A DNA stretch of 64,000 nt from JAOUGY01 sp963785075. GTDB taxonomy: Bacteria; Actinomycetota; Acidimicrobiia; Spongiisociales; ZC4RG35. The position numbers and the translations under genes were made by a program. Numbering within the stretch: position 1 is the first letter of the stretch; each line of letters begins with the position of its first letter. The DNA lies in assembly GCA_963785075.1 (NCBI GenBank), contig CAWATW010000010.1, positions 62,001 through 126,000 on the forward strand. Direction: 5' to 3'. Below, in pieces: positions 50,912 to 59,174 of the stretch. The notes under the pieces are model-generated. The model made no database searches, was not told the origin of the DNA, and worked only from the letters and a program-made list of their open reading frames with translations.

Positions 50912-52564
50912 TCAGTCGTCGAAGACGTCGGGCTCCAGCTTGGTGAAGAGCGTCCCGATGTTGCCGAATGGGGTCCCGGCCGGAACCTCGCTCCGGCGCC
51001 AGCCGTCGATCGCCGTTCCCACCCCGAGCATCTCACCGAGGCGGGCGGCCGTGAACGGAAGATAGGGGCTGAACGCCACCCTCAGCCCTGCGATGGCTTG
51101 GACGGCGGTCCACAAGATCGTCCCAGCCCGATCTCGGTCCACCTTCACCACTTTCCACGGCTCCATGGCGTTGAGGTAGGCGTTGACTTCTCCGGCGGCT
51201 TCCATCGCCTTCCGGAGGCCGGCGCGAAGCTCCACCGCCGCGATCGAAGCGCCCACGCCGACGAGCCCGGCGTCGATGGTTTCGAGGACCGTCGCGTCCT
51301 CTGGCAGCATTGCGCCTGGTGGGGGGAGCGCACCATCGAAGTTCTTCGAGGCCATCGAGAGCACACGGTTGACCAGGTTGCCCCAGGTGGCGACGAGCTC
51401 GGAGTTCACGCGCTCGATGATCTGGTCGTCCGACAGGTCGGTGTCGTTCTGCTCAGGAAGCACCGAGGTCAGCGCATACCGGAGCGAGTCCGGTTCCAGC
51501 CGGTCTGCATACCAGCCGATCGCTCGACCGATCCCTCGGCTCGCAGAGGCCTTGTCGCCTTTGAACGTGACGTACTGGTTGGCCGGGACGTCGGTGGGCA
51601 GCTCCAACCCGCCGTAGCCCATCAACTGGCACGGCCAGATCACGGCGTGGAAGACGACGTTGTCCTTGCCGATGAAGTAGTAGCTCTCTGCGTCCGGGTT
51701 CTCCCACCAGTCCTTCCAGGCGTCCGGCGTGCCCTGGATCTTCGCCCATTCCTTTGCGGCCGACAGATATCCGATCACTGCGTCGAACCAGACGTAGATT
51801 CGCTTCCCCTCACCGATGGTGTCGTACGGCTCGGGGATCTCCACACCCCAATCGAGGTCACGGGTGATCGCGCGATCCTGGAGGCCCTCCTCGGTGAATC
51901 CGATAGCCATGTTCAGGACGTGCTTGCGCCATCCCTCACGGCTCCGGAGCCAGTCGAGGAGCCGATCCTGAAACTTTGAGAGCAGGAAGAAGTAGTGCTC
52001 TGTCTCGCGCATCTCGGGGATGGCGCCGGTGAACTTGGATCGAGGTGCGATCAGGTCCGCGGGATCGAGCTGGCGACCGCAGTTGTCGCACTGATCCCCA
52101 CGGGCCGAGTCGTACCCGCAGTGAGGGCATGTGCCCTCGACATAGCGGTCGGGGAGGAACCGCTGGGCCTCGGGGTCGTAGAGCTGTTCGGTCGACTTGG
52201 CCTCGATGTAGCCGTTCTCGACGAGGCGTCGAAACACATCCTGGGTGACATCGTGATGGTTCTCGGTGCCGGTCGATGTGTACAGCTCCCACTGGATCCC
52301 CACCTTCTCCCAGTTCGAAAGGAACTCGGCGTGGTAGCGATCGACGATCTCTTGCGGCGAGACCCCCTCCTGATTGGCTCGAACCGTGATGGGTGTCCCA
52401 TGCACGTCGGAGCCCGACACCATCAGCACCCGGTCGCCGATCGTGCGGTGGTACCGGGCAAAGATGTCTGCGGGCAGGTAGGCGCCGGCCAGGTGCCCGA
52501 GGTGTCTCGACCCCGAGGCGTATGGCCATGCGACTGCCACCAAGATGTGACGAGGATTCGGCAT
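50912..52564 (-). CDS. metG: Methionyl-tRNA synthetase
   Basis: The protein has 550 residues. The HIGH-type motif is SRHLGHLAGAYLPADIFARY, and a four-cysteine zinc knuckle is CPHCGYDSARGDQCDNCG. The catalytic domain includes YVWFDAVIGYLSAA and FIGKDNVVFHAVIWP. The KMSKS loop reads KASASRG, closer to the K-x-S-x-S form of archaeal-type enzymes and without the canonical second lysine. The anticodon-binding domain follows (LVNRVLSMASKNFDG). There is no C-terminal tRNA-binding domain. Confidence 0.95.
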   Translation of the reverse strand: MPNPRHILVAVAWPYASGSRHLGHLAGAYLPADIFARYHRTIGDRVLMVSGSDVHGTPITVRANQEGVSPQEIVDRYHAEFLSNWEKVGIQWELYTSTGTENHHDVTQDVFRRLVENGYIEAKSTEQLYDPEAQRFLPDRYVEGTCPHCGYDSARGDQCDNCGRQLDPADLIAPRSKFTGAIPEMRETEHYFFLLSKFQDRLLDWLRSREGWRKHVLNMAIGFTEEGLQDRAITRDLDWGVEIPEPYDTIGEGKRIYVWFDAVIGYLSAAKEWAKIQGTPDAWKDWWENPDAESYYFIGKDNVVFHAVIWPCQLMGYGGLELPTDVPANQYVTFKGDKASASRGIGRAIGWYADRLEPDSLRYALTSVLPEQNDTDLSDDQIIERVNSELVATWGNLVNRVLSMASKNFDGALPPPGAMLPEDATVLETIDAGLVGVGASIAAVELRAGLRKAMEAAGEVNAYLNAMEPWKVVKVDRDRAGTILWTAVQAIAGLRVAFSPYLPFTAARLGEMLGVGTAIDGWRRSEVPAGTPFGNIGTLFTKLEPDVFDD

Positions 52565-52782
52565 GGGGGCATGAGGGTACCCGCCGTGGTGGGCGTCTTC
52601 GACGGGTTTGAACGTTGCCGATGGCGACGACGTGCCGCCCCGCCTGCGTCTGGCCGAGGACGAGAGCGCCGAGGTGCAGCCCGACCGCGCAGTGCCGGAT
52701 TCGAGCCCATCAGGACGCCGATCCGCTGACTCAGACGAACGATCTGTGATACCGACGTCCTGTCGGTAAACTCCTCTCTGCC

Positions 52783-53241
52783 ATGACCTTGTATCAGACT
52801 CTTCTCATCGCTCATGTTCTCGGTGTCGTGCTCTGGCTCGGAGGTGCCGTGACAACTGCCCTCCTGCTGAGCCGGGCGCGCGGGGTGGGGCGGCCCGAGC
52901 TGCTCGTGGCTCAGGTCGAGAACGCGCGCTGGGTCGACCTCCGGATGGGCATGCCGGCGGCTCTCGTCGTCCTACTCGCCGGCGGATGGTTGATGACCGA
53001 AGGCGACTGGCCGTTCGACACAGCCATCTGGATTCACATCGGTATGGGAGCGTTGCTCGCCGCCGCGGGTGTGGCGATGGTCTGGACCGGCAGGTTTCAG
53101 CGGATGCTGCTGGCGTCGAGCGCGGCAAGTGGCCCGAGGCTCGATGCCCTCGCCGCCAGGATCCTGTTGGGCAACGCCGCCAGCATCCTGCTGATCCTGG
53201 TCGGACTGTGGGCGATGATCGCCAAGCCGGCAGCCGGCTGA
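52783..53241 (+). CDS. DUF2269-type integral membrane protein
   Basis: The protein has 152 residues and four hydrophobic segments (LLIAHVLGVVLWLGGAVTTALLL, MPAALVVLLAGGWLM, IWIHIGMGALLAAAGVAMVW, ILLGNAASILLILVGLWAMI). The His and Trp positions in IAHVLGVVLWLGG match the DUF2269 predicted membrane protein family. Function unknown; it appears to be a single-gene unit. Confidence 0.75.
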   Translation: MTLYQTLLIAHVLGVVLWLGGAVTTALLLSRARGVGRPELLVAQVENARWVDLRMGMPAALVVLLAGGWLMTEGDWPFDTAIWIHIGMGALLAAAGVAMVWTGRFQRMLLASSAASGPRLDALAARILLGNAASILLILVGLWAMIAKPAAG

Positions 53242-53334
53242 GCCGGAATCGGCTGACGGCTTTGACGAGAGCTCGGCATGGGGGCACGGGAGTGCCCGTC
53301 GTGACCGGCGTCTTCGACGGGTCTTGCTGGCGCC

Positions 53335-54225
53335 TCAGATCGGGGACGCCATCCGCGGTCTCCGTTCCGATCGATCTGCCATCAGCACGCCGAGGATGAT
53401 GAGAAGCCCGCCCGCTACGAACGAGATCGTGACTGACTCGTCCAGCAACACGATCGAGGCCACGGCGGCGAGGAGAGGTACGAGGTACCCCACCAGCGAA
53501 GCGCGTGACGCGCTCGCCATCTGAAACGCCTTGAGGATGGCGACGAATGGGATCGCCGTCGACACGACCCCGAGTGCCGACACGAGGAGGCCCTGTTCGG
53601 TGGTGAAGTCGAGGATGTCGGCTCCACCGAGTGGCGCACCGACGGTCGCCAGCACGATCAGAGCGCCCACATACTGGGGGACGATCAGTCCCGAAACGCC
53701 GGTGACGAGGCTGAACCGACGGTTCATCGCCCCGCCGATGCCGGCGAAACCGACACCGGTGAGAAACACCGCAACTCCGAGCAGGGAGAGCCTGCTACCG
53801 CCGGACTCACTGCCGAGCACCAAGACGATGACACCGGCTGTGGCGAGGACCGCCCCGGGAATTCGATCGGACGTGAACCGCTCTCCCTTCACCATCCAGT
53901 GAGCCGCTGCCACCGTAGAAAGGGGGATGAAGGCGGTGAGGATTCCCGCCACCGACGACGGCAGAAGGTCGGTTCCAGTCCCCATCAGCACGGAGGGGAT
54001 CGCCATGTTGGTGATCCCCAGGATCATGCCCAGGCGCCAGGCGTGCTCGACGGGTCTGCCACCGATTGCCATGACCGCCCACACCACCAGGGTCGCCACG
54101 ATGAAACGAGGAACCATGATCTGCCACACCGAGATCCCGGAGTCGAAGAGGTGCTTCGTGATCGGGAATCCGATGGCGAAACCGGGTGCGGCGATTGCGA
54201 TCCATGGCCACGGGCTGTCTTTCAC
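53335..54225 (-). CDS. EamA/DMT-family transporter
   Basis: The protein has 296 residues with ten hydrophobic segments in two EamA repeats, starting PWPWIAIAAPGFAIGFPITKHLFDSG and ending with SLVGYLVPLLAAVASIVLLDESVTISFVAGGLLIILGVLMA, the typical final pair. It probably exports amino acids or metabolites; the substrate is unknown. Confidence 0.88.
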   Translation of the reverse strand: MKDSPWPWIAIAAPGFAIGFPITKHLFDSGISVWQIMVPRFIVATLVVWAVMAIGGRPVEHAWRLGMILGITNMAIPSVLMGTGTDLLPSSVAGILTAFIPLSTVAAAHWMVKGERFTSDRIPGAVLATAGVIVLVLGSESGGSRLSLLGVAVFLTGVGFAGIGGAMNRRFSLVTGVSGLIVPQYVGALIVLATVGAPLGGADILDFTTEQGLLVSALGVVSTAIPFVAILKAFQMASASRASLVGYLVPLLAAVASIVLLDESVTISFVAGGLLIILGVLMADRSERRPRMASPI

Positions 54226-54267
54226 CGCCGCAGTGTCGACGGCGATGCTCCGTCGGGCAAGCCGGCG

Positions 54268-55791
54268 TCACGGGAGCGGTGCCGAGCACCGGGTCACGAA
54301 TCCTTCGGCCTCCAGCCTCCTCGCCTCGGTCGCAGACGCCATTCGGGTCTCGAGTACGTGCTCGGCCCGCTCGCACTCGCCAGCGAGGGACCACAGCCAC
54401 GCGGCGTTGGCGGCTCGATACCCGTCGTCGGGATGGAGCGCGGCAACCTCCATCCAAGAAGCGGCAAGCGGGAACTCTTCATTCGCCTCGGCCTCCCAGG
54501 CGAGCGATTCGGCGCCGTCCGCGCCGTAGAGCAGAAGACCGGCTGCCAGCTGGGCGTGCAGAGTCGAACCGCTTGGGGCGACCGCCCATGTCAGCCAGGG
54601 GCTGGCGGCCACGACGAGAAACACGAGCGAACCGAGTACGAACGAGATGATGTGTGGTGCCTTGGGCGGCGGTTTGGGGATCTCGTAGTCGGGCTCCAGC
54701 CCTGCGAGCCGTAGGCGGTCGTGCAGGTGGCCGTGGCTCGATCGGGGGATCACCGCAGGGATGAGCGCAGCCTCGTGTAGCGACACGAGCGCCTCCGCCA
54801 GGGCCGACGATTCGTGGCCGGCGTCGACCGCCGCCCTATCGGCCGAATCCTCGAACGACAGACTGCGGCGACGGAGCAACACGAACAGCAGCAGGACCGT
54901 CGCCGCCACCAGCATGTACGCAGCGATCCCGAAGCTTCCTGTCACGGGCCGGAGCGCAACGATGGGAATGAAGCCGTACACCTGGGCGCGGCGCAACACC
55001 GACATCGATCGCGGCTCGCCCAGGTGGGCCAGTTCATGGAATGTGATGGCCTCCAACTCGTCCGAATCGAGAAGATCGACCATCCGCTCGGAAAAGACGA
55101 TCACTCCCTGCCACGGATAGGCGAATGCATTGACGACCGCCACCTCCGCCTCCATCACCGTCGGCATCGGCACGCCTGCACGGTCGGCGGCCTGCGCCAC
55201 GATCGTGCGGAGGGCCGGGCGCGCTTCGCGTCCGAGCCCCAGGTTCATGAGTGCCATCGGTGTTGTCGTCCAGAGATGGGTGATCGCCGAGACCACCGCC
55301 AGCCAAGGCACCATCCACCAGCTATCGACCCGGTTGGGTGCCGCCAATCCGGCCATGAGGAGCAAGAGAACCGGACCGAGCCCCAGCAGGACCGCGCCGA
55401 AGATCTCCCGCCACGTCGGCGCCGGGGTCAGTAGAACCCCCTCGACCTTCCGCCAACGCCGCAGGGTGGCTCCGATCGAGATCACCGATACCGTCGCCGC
55501 AATCACCGGGGGGGACAGGGCGGAGGCCGGCCCGGCGAAGAGAAACGCGCCGGAAGCGGCGACAACCGGCGCAACCACGATCCAGACGACCATTCCCGCC
55601 CTTGCCACATGCGCATGCCGGGCTCGTTCCGGCCAGGGCTCGGAGTCGTCGATCCTCGTTGCGTAGTGCGACAGCCGCATCGGTACCGCGAGGTGGACCA
55701 AGCCGATCAGGAGGATGGTGTGAAGCATGGCCACCCATGGAATCCACGCAGGGAGAAGCTCCGGGAAGTCGGGGGCGGCCATCATGAACAC
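54268..55791 (-). CDS. M48-like membrane-associated zinc metallopeptidase
   Basis: The protein has 507 residues with several N-terminal membrane segments. FSERMVDLLDSDELEAITFHELAHLGEP (~residues 245-270) carries the HExxH zinc site (HELAH), and FEDSADRAAVDAG supplies the downstream acidic residue. A further membrane pair (IISFVLGSLVFLVVAASPWL) and a soluble C-terminal part rich in Ala/Glu/Trp that resembles tetratricopeptide helices follow. It probably acts in membrane protein quality control. Confidence 0.8.
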   Translation of the reverse strand: MFMMAAPDFPELLPAWIPWVAMLHTILLIGLVHLAVPMRLSHYATRIDDSEPWPERARHAHVARAGMVVWIVVAPVVAASGAFLFAGPASALSPPVIAATVSVISIGATLRRWRKVEGVLLTPAPTWREIFGAVLLGLGPVLLLLMAGLAAPNRVDSWWMVPWLAVVSAITHLWTTTPMALMNLGLGREARPALRTIVAQAADRAGVPMPTVMEAEVAVVNAFAYPWQGVIVFSERMVDLLDSDELEAITFHELAHLGEPRSMSVLRRAQVYGFIPIVALRPVTGSFGIAAYMLVAATVLLLFVLLRRRSLSFEDSADRAAVDAGHESSALAEALVSLHEAALIPAVIPRSSHGHLHDRLRLAGLEPDYEIPKPPPKAPHIISFVLGSLVFLVVAASPWLTWAVAPSGSTLHAQLAAGLLLYGADGAESLAWEAEANEEFPLAASWMEVAALHPDDGYRAANAAWLWSLAGECERAEHVLETRMASATEARRLEAEGFVTRCSAPLP

Positions 55792-55874
55792 TCGATCGAC
55801 TGGATCGAGTGCGGTCTTGAGCCCGACCGTCGTTGGTGGTGGCCGCGTGGAGCGGCCGCTCCTAGAGTCGGTGG

Positions 55875-57143
55875 ATGGACCTCGATGCCCTGGTAGCCGA
55901 CGCCCGAGCCAGGTATGTCGATGCTCACCCGTTGAGCAGTCGCTGGTTCGAGCGGGCGTCAGCCGTCATGCCGGGCGGCAACACCCGAAGCGTTCTGCAC
56001 TTCGACCCGTTCCCGATTCGGGTGACGCAGGCCGAGGGCCGGTACCTGCACGATGCCGAGGGACACCGATACGTCGACCTGCTGGGCAACTACACGGCCG
56101 GACTGTTCGGACATTCGAACCTGCAGATCACGTCAGCCGTCCACAAGGCGATCGAGCGCGGGGTGAGCCTCGGAGCGCCCCATGAAGACGAGGTTCGCCT
56201 GGCGGAGTTGGTCGTCGAACGGTTTCCGTCGGTCGAGCTGGTCCGGTTCACCAACTCTGGCACCGAGGCGAACCTCATGGCCCTGGCAACGGCGACTCAT
56301 CACACGGGCACAGACGGCGTGGTCGTATTCGATGGGGCATACCACGGTGGGGTGTTGACGTTCGGAGCGCACGGGAGATCGGTGAACGTTCCGCACCGCT
56401 GGCGTATGGGCCGCTTCAATGATCTCGACTCGGTGGCGGCACTGTTCGCCGGCGACCAGTCGATCGGCGTGATCCTGGTCGAGCCCATGCAAGGCTCGGC
56501 AGGCTGCATCCCGGCGAAGAGCGAGTTCCTCGCAGGCTTACGCGAACTGGCCGACGCCCATGGCGCGGTGCTCGTGTTCGACGAGGTGATGACGTCGCGA
56601 CTCGGGCCTGGCGGCTACCAGCAGGCGACAGGAGTCCTCCCCGATCTGACGACGCTCGGCAAGTACCTCGCCGGCGGGATGAGTTTTGGCGCGTTCGGCG
56701 GACGTCGCGCCCTCATGGAGGCCTTCGGTGGGGCAGGGGCACTGGCCCACGCCGGCACCTTCAACAACAACGTTCTCTCGATGGCAGCGGGCGTGGCGGC
56801 ACTCGGTGACGTGTTGTCGGCAGACGTGTTGGCTCGCCTCAACCGCCAGGGGGATCGGCTGCGAGACGGCTTGAACGCCGTGTTCGTCGCCAACGCGGTG
56901 TCGATGTGCGCCACCGGCCTGGGCTCGATCATCGCGGTTCATCCGGTTGAGGGGCCGGTCGACAGCGTGGATGACCTCGTCGATGGAGACGAGCGGCTCC
57001 GCGAACTGTGGTTCTTTGCGTCTCTGGCCGGTGGGTTCTACGTGGCCAGACGCGGATTCATGGCTCTCTCGATCGAGATCGGAGACACGGACATCGATCG
57101 GTACCTGGAGGTCGTCTCCGACTGGGCTGCCGGGCTTCACTGA
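55875..57143 (+). CDS. Class III aminotransferase, glutamate-1-semialdehyde aminomutase-like
   Basis: The protein has 422 residues. PGGNTRSVLHFDPFPIRVTQAEG opens the class III fold, then FTNSGTEANLMALATAT, VVFDGAYHGGVL, VLVEPMQGSAGCIP, LVFDEVMTSRLGPGG and the PLP lysine in LTTLGKYLAGGMSFGAFGG. The order is that of GSA-type PLP enzymes, but a true HemL role is uncertain. The gene is convergent with the microcompartment operon, with the flavin reductase gene between, so a link to that organelle is possible but not shown. Confidence 0.88.
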   Translation: MDLDALVADARARYVDAHPLSSRWFERASAVMPGGNTRSVLHFDPFPIRVTQAEGRYLHDAEGHRYVDLLGNYTAGLFGHSNLQITSAVHKAIERGVSLGAPHEDEVRLAELVVERFPSVELVRFTNSGTEANLMALATATHHTGTDGVVVFDGAYHGGVLTFGAHGRSVNVPHRWRMGRFNDLDSVAALFAGDQSIGVILVEPMQGSAGCIPAKSEFLAGLRELADAHGAVLVFDEVMTSRLGPGGYQQATGVLPDLTTLGKYLAGGMSFGAFGGRRALMEAFGGAGALAHAGTFNNNVLSMAAGVAALGDVLSADVLARLNRQGDRLRDGLNAVFVANAVSMCATGLGSIIAVHPVEGPVDSVDDLVDGDERLRELWFFASLAGGFYVARRGFMALSIEIGDTDIDRYLEVVSDWAAGLH

Positions 57144-57556
57144 TCGAAATCACCTGCTCGGTGTTGTCCGTTCCGATGCACACTTGGCCGATGAGAGACA
57201 GACCCGCAAACATCTGGCCGTTCTTCAGGATTCGTCTGAGAGCCTCGAGCCTGGAGCTCGCTCTTCCACTGGAGGCGGACCTGGTGGCTTTGTCCATCGG
57301 CGTGACCAGCGCAATGGGCTACCGCCCAACGGGTTCGACGTGAAGGCACCTCGCGATGGAGCGGCGGTATGGAAACAGTTCATCCTCGACCGTGACGACT
57401 GGGAGGCGAATCGTTCGATCGATGTCGAGATCACCGGTCTCGATCGCTGTCTAGAACTGCTGGGTGCGAGATGAGCGTCGAAGGTGAGCGCGCGGTTCGG
57501 GCAGCCCGCGGATCGAGGCCTGGCCGGTTGGCCGGCGCTCTCTACACTGGCTCCGC
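57144..57556 (+). other. Intergenic stretch with a possible coding remnant
   Basis: In these ~410 bases the clearest coding-like signal is a ~45-codon plus-strand stretch ending at the TGA at 57472-57474 (ending TGLDRCLELLGAR), with moderate GC3 bias but no convincing start. It may be the tail of a decayed gene. The promoter of the flavin reductase should lie near 57480-57556, but no clear boxes are seen. Confidence 0.3.
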
Positions 57557-58051
57557 ATGTCATCTGAGTTCGACGCGCAAGACTTCCGCTCCGCCGCCGG
57601 TCAGTTCATGACCGGAGTGACGATCGTCACCACACTGGATGCGGACGGTGTGCCTTCGGGTCTGACCGCGAACTCGTTCAGCTCGGTGTCGCTGCACCCG
57701 CCGATGGTGCTGTTCTGCCTTGGGCGTGATTCGACCAATCTCGATGCCTTTCAGGCCGGCAACGGTTTCGTGGTTCACGTCCTCGCCGCCGACCAGCAGG
57801 ACATGTCTCAGCGATTCGCGGCCAAGGGCATCGATCGATTCGACGGTGTCGACTGGGAGCCAGGTCACAACGGCCTGCCGGTGCTCCCTGATGCGCTCGC
57901 CACCTTCGAGTGCGACCCGGCATTCGCCCACGACGGGGGTGACCACATCATCTATGTGGGGGAGGTCAAGGCGATGACAACCGCCGACGTCGACCGATCC
58001 GCGCTCGGGTACTTCCGCGGTCGCTACGTGACGTCGTCTCCGCCGGAATGA
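57557..58051 (+). CDS. Flavin reductase family protein (FMN-binding split barrel)
   Basis: The protein has 164 residues. FRSAAGQFMTGVTIVTTLD, GLTANSFSSVSLHPPMVLFCLGRDS, GNGFVVHVLAADQQDMSQRFA and HIIYVGEVKAM are the conserved split-barrel segments of HpaC-like NAD(P)H:flavin reductases. Its stop lies 1 nt from the stop of the converging microcompartment gene. Partner oxygenases are not seen nearby. Confidence 0.9.
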   Translation: MSSEFDAQDFRSAAGQFMTGVTIVTTLDADGVPSGLTANSFSSVSLHPPMVLFCLGRDSTNLDAFQAGNGFVVHVLAADQQDMSQRFAAKGIDRFDGVDWEPGHNGLPVLPDALATFECDPAFAHDGGDHIIYVGEVKAMTTADVDRSALGYFRGRYVTSSPPE

Positions 58052-58052
58052 T

Positions 58053-58319
58053 CTAGTCGTCGACGGCGTCGACGATCCCCACCACCACCGCTCGGATAGG
58101 AGCGGGGGTCATGTCCACGATCTGGCGGGCGCCGGTGCCTTCGTCGAGTATCAGCACGGTTTCACCCGCACCGGCGTCGACCACGTCCACGGCGATGACG
58201 TAGTCACCGGTGGGGTCACCCTCGGGGTCGATGTAGTCGCACAGCAGCAGCCGGCGGCCCTCGAACACCGGTGAGCAAACCGTAGACACGACGGTGCCGG
58301 CGACCTTGGCCAGCTTCAC
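58053..58319 (-). CDS. BMC-P shell vertex protein (EutN/CcmL), paralogue 1
   Basis: The protein has 88 residues: KLAKVAGTVVSTVCSPVFEG, RLLLCDYIDPEG, YVIAVDVVDAGAGETVLIL, GTGARQIVDM and AVVVGIVDAV, which is the complete pentameric EutN/CcmL OB-like fold. Such pentamers cap the icosahedral vertices of the shell. It is the last gene of the minus-strand microcompartment operon and overlaps the preceding gene by 4 nt. Confidence 0.95.
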   Translation of the reverse strand: MKLAKVAGTVVSTVCSPVFEGRRLLLCDYIDPEGDPTGDYVIAVDVVDAGAGETVLILDEGTGARQIVDMTPAPIRAVVVGIVDAVDD

Positions 58320-58594
58320 GAGCCGGCCACCGGTTCGACGGCGTCGACGATGCCGACGATGGCGTGGTCGACGGGGACGAACGTCTCGGGGAGTGCCTGC
58401 GCCGCTTCACGCGAGCCGACGATGTACACCAGTTCGCCCTGCCCGGCCATCGCCACCCCGTCGGCGGCCACGACCTGACGGCCCTTGGGCTCACCGTGCT
58501 TGTCGAGGGGCTGGACGATCAAGAGCTTGATGCCCTCGAGTCCGTCGTACTTGACAGAGGCGACCACCGTTCCGGTGACTCTTGCGAGATGCAT
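58316..58594 (-). CDS. BMC-P shell vertex protein (EutN/CcmL), paralogue 2
   Basis: The protein has 92 residues from the ATG at 58594: HLARVTGTVVASVKYDGLEG, KLLIVQPLDKHGEPKG, VVAADGVAMAGQGELVYIVG, VPVDHAIVGIVDAVE. Clearly a EutN/CcmL pentamer subunit, distinct from the two other copies. It starts 1 nt after the BMC-T stop. Confidence 0.95.
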   Translation of the reverse strand: MHLARVTGTVVASVKYDGLEGIKLLIVQPLDKHGEPKGRQVVAADGVAMAGQGELVYIVGSREAAQALPETFVPVDHAIVGIVDAVEPVAGS

Positions 58595-58595
58595 G

Positions 58596-59174
58596 TCATT
58601 CCCCGATCCGATGGCGGAACTCGGCCGACGCCACGAGGTTCGCATCCATCTCGTCGTGAAGCTGGGCGATGACCCTCGAAGCGACCAGGTGACCGTCCCC
58701 CACGCGGCCCACCCCGATCTCGACGGCAGCCTCCACTTCGGCGACCGGTCCACCGAACAACACGTAGCCCTTCCCGCCGAGATCGTCGCCCAGCCGGATC
58801 TCTCGAATCACCACCGTTGCACCTTTGACCCCGGCGTCGGCGGCCTCCACCACCGACGCCGTGGTCGTGGTCTCGATGACCCCGAGCGCCTCGCCCCGAC
58901 CCGGGTTCCGCCGACCCTTGAGTGCGGAGACCACATGGTCGTGAACGTCGGGCAGCAGGATCTGGTCCGTCAACGTCTGGTCCGCCAGCGGGGCTGCCGC
59001 CTCGACCGCCTCCTCGACGTCGGCAACCGCCCCTGCCACCAGCACCAGGTAGTGGCCAGGGTGAATGGTCCCTGCATACAGGACGTCGACCGGCGCCCGC
59101 TTGACCATGGCGTCGCCGATGGTGATGCCCACAGCGATCGACGACAACTCCATGACCGCCAATGCCGGTTGCAT
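58596..59174 (-). CDS. BMC-T trimeric shell protein (tandem BMC domains)
   Basis: The protein has 192 residues with two BMC domains: domain 1 ALAVMELSSIAVGITIGDAMVKRAPVDVL...GHYLVLVAGAVADVEEAVEAA, and domain 2 ALGVIETTTTASVVEAADAGVKGATVVI...KGYVLFGGPVAEVEAAVEIG. Such trimers form pseudohexameric facet tiles. The sequence resembles, from memory, the single-layer BMC-T1 of Haliangium ochraceum. Its ATG overlaps the ALDH stop (A shared). Confidence 0.94.
   Translation of the reverse strand: MQPALAVMELSSIAVGITIGDAMVKRAPVDVLYAGTIHPGHYLVLVAGAVADVEEAVEAAAPLADQTLTDQILLPDVHDHVVSALKGRRNPGRGEALGVIETTTTASVVEAADAGVKGATVVIREIRLGDDLGGKGYVLFGGPVAEVEAAVEIGVGRVGDGHLVASRVIAQLHDEMDANLVASAEFRHRIGE

Noticed and set aside
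55875..57143. Assigning the class III aminotransferase as hemL or as microcompartment cargo
   Set aside because: It is on the opposite strand from the shell operon, lacks a targeting helix, and no heme genes adjoin it, so neither role is supported.
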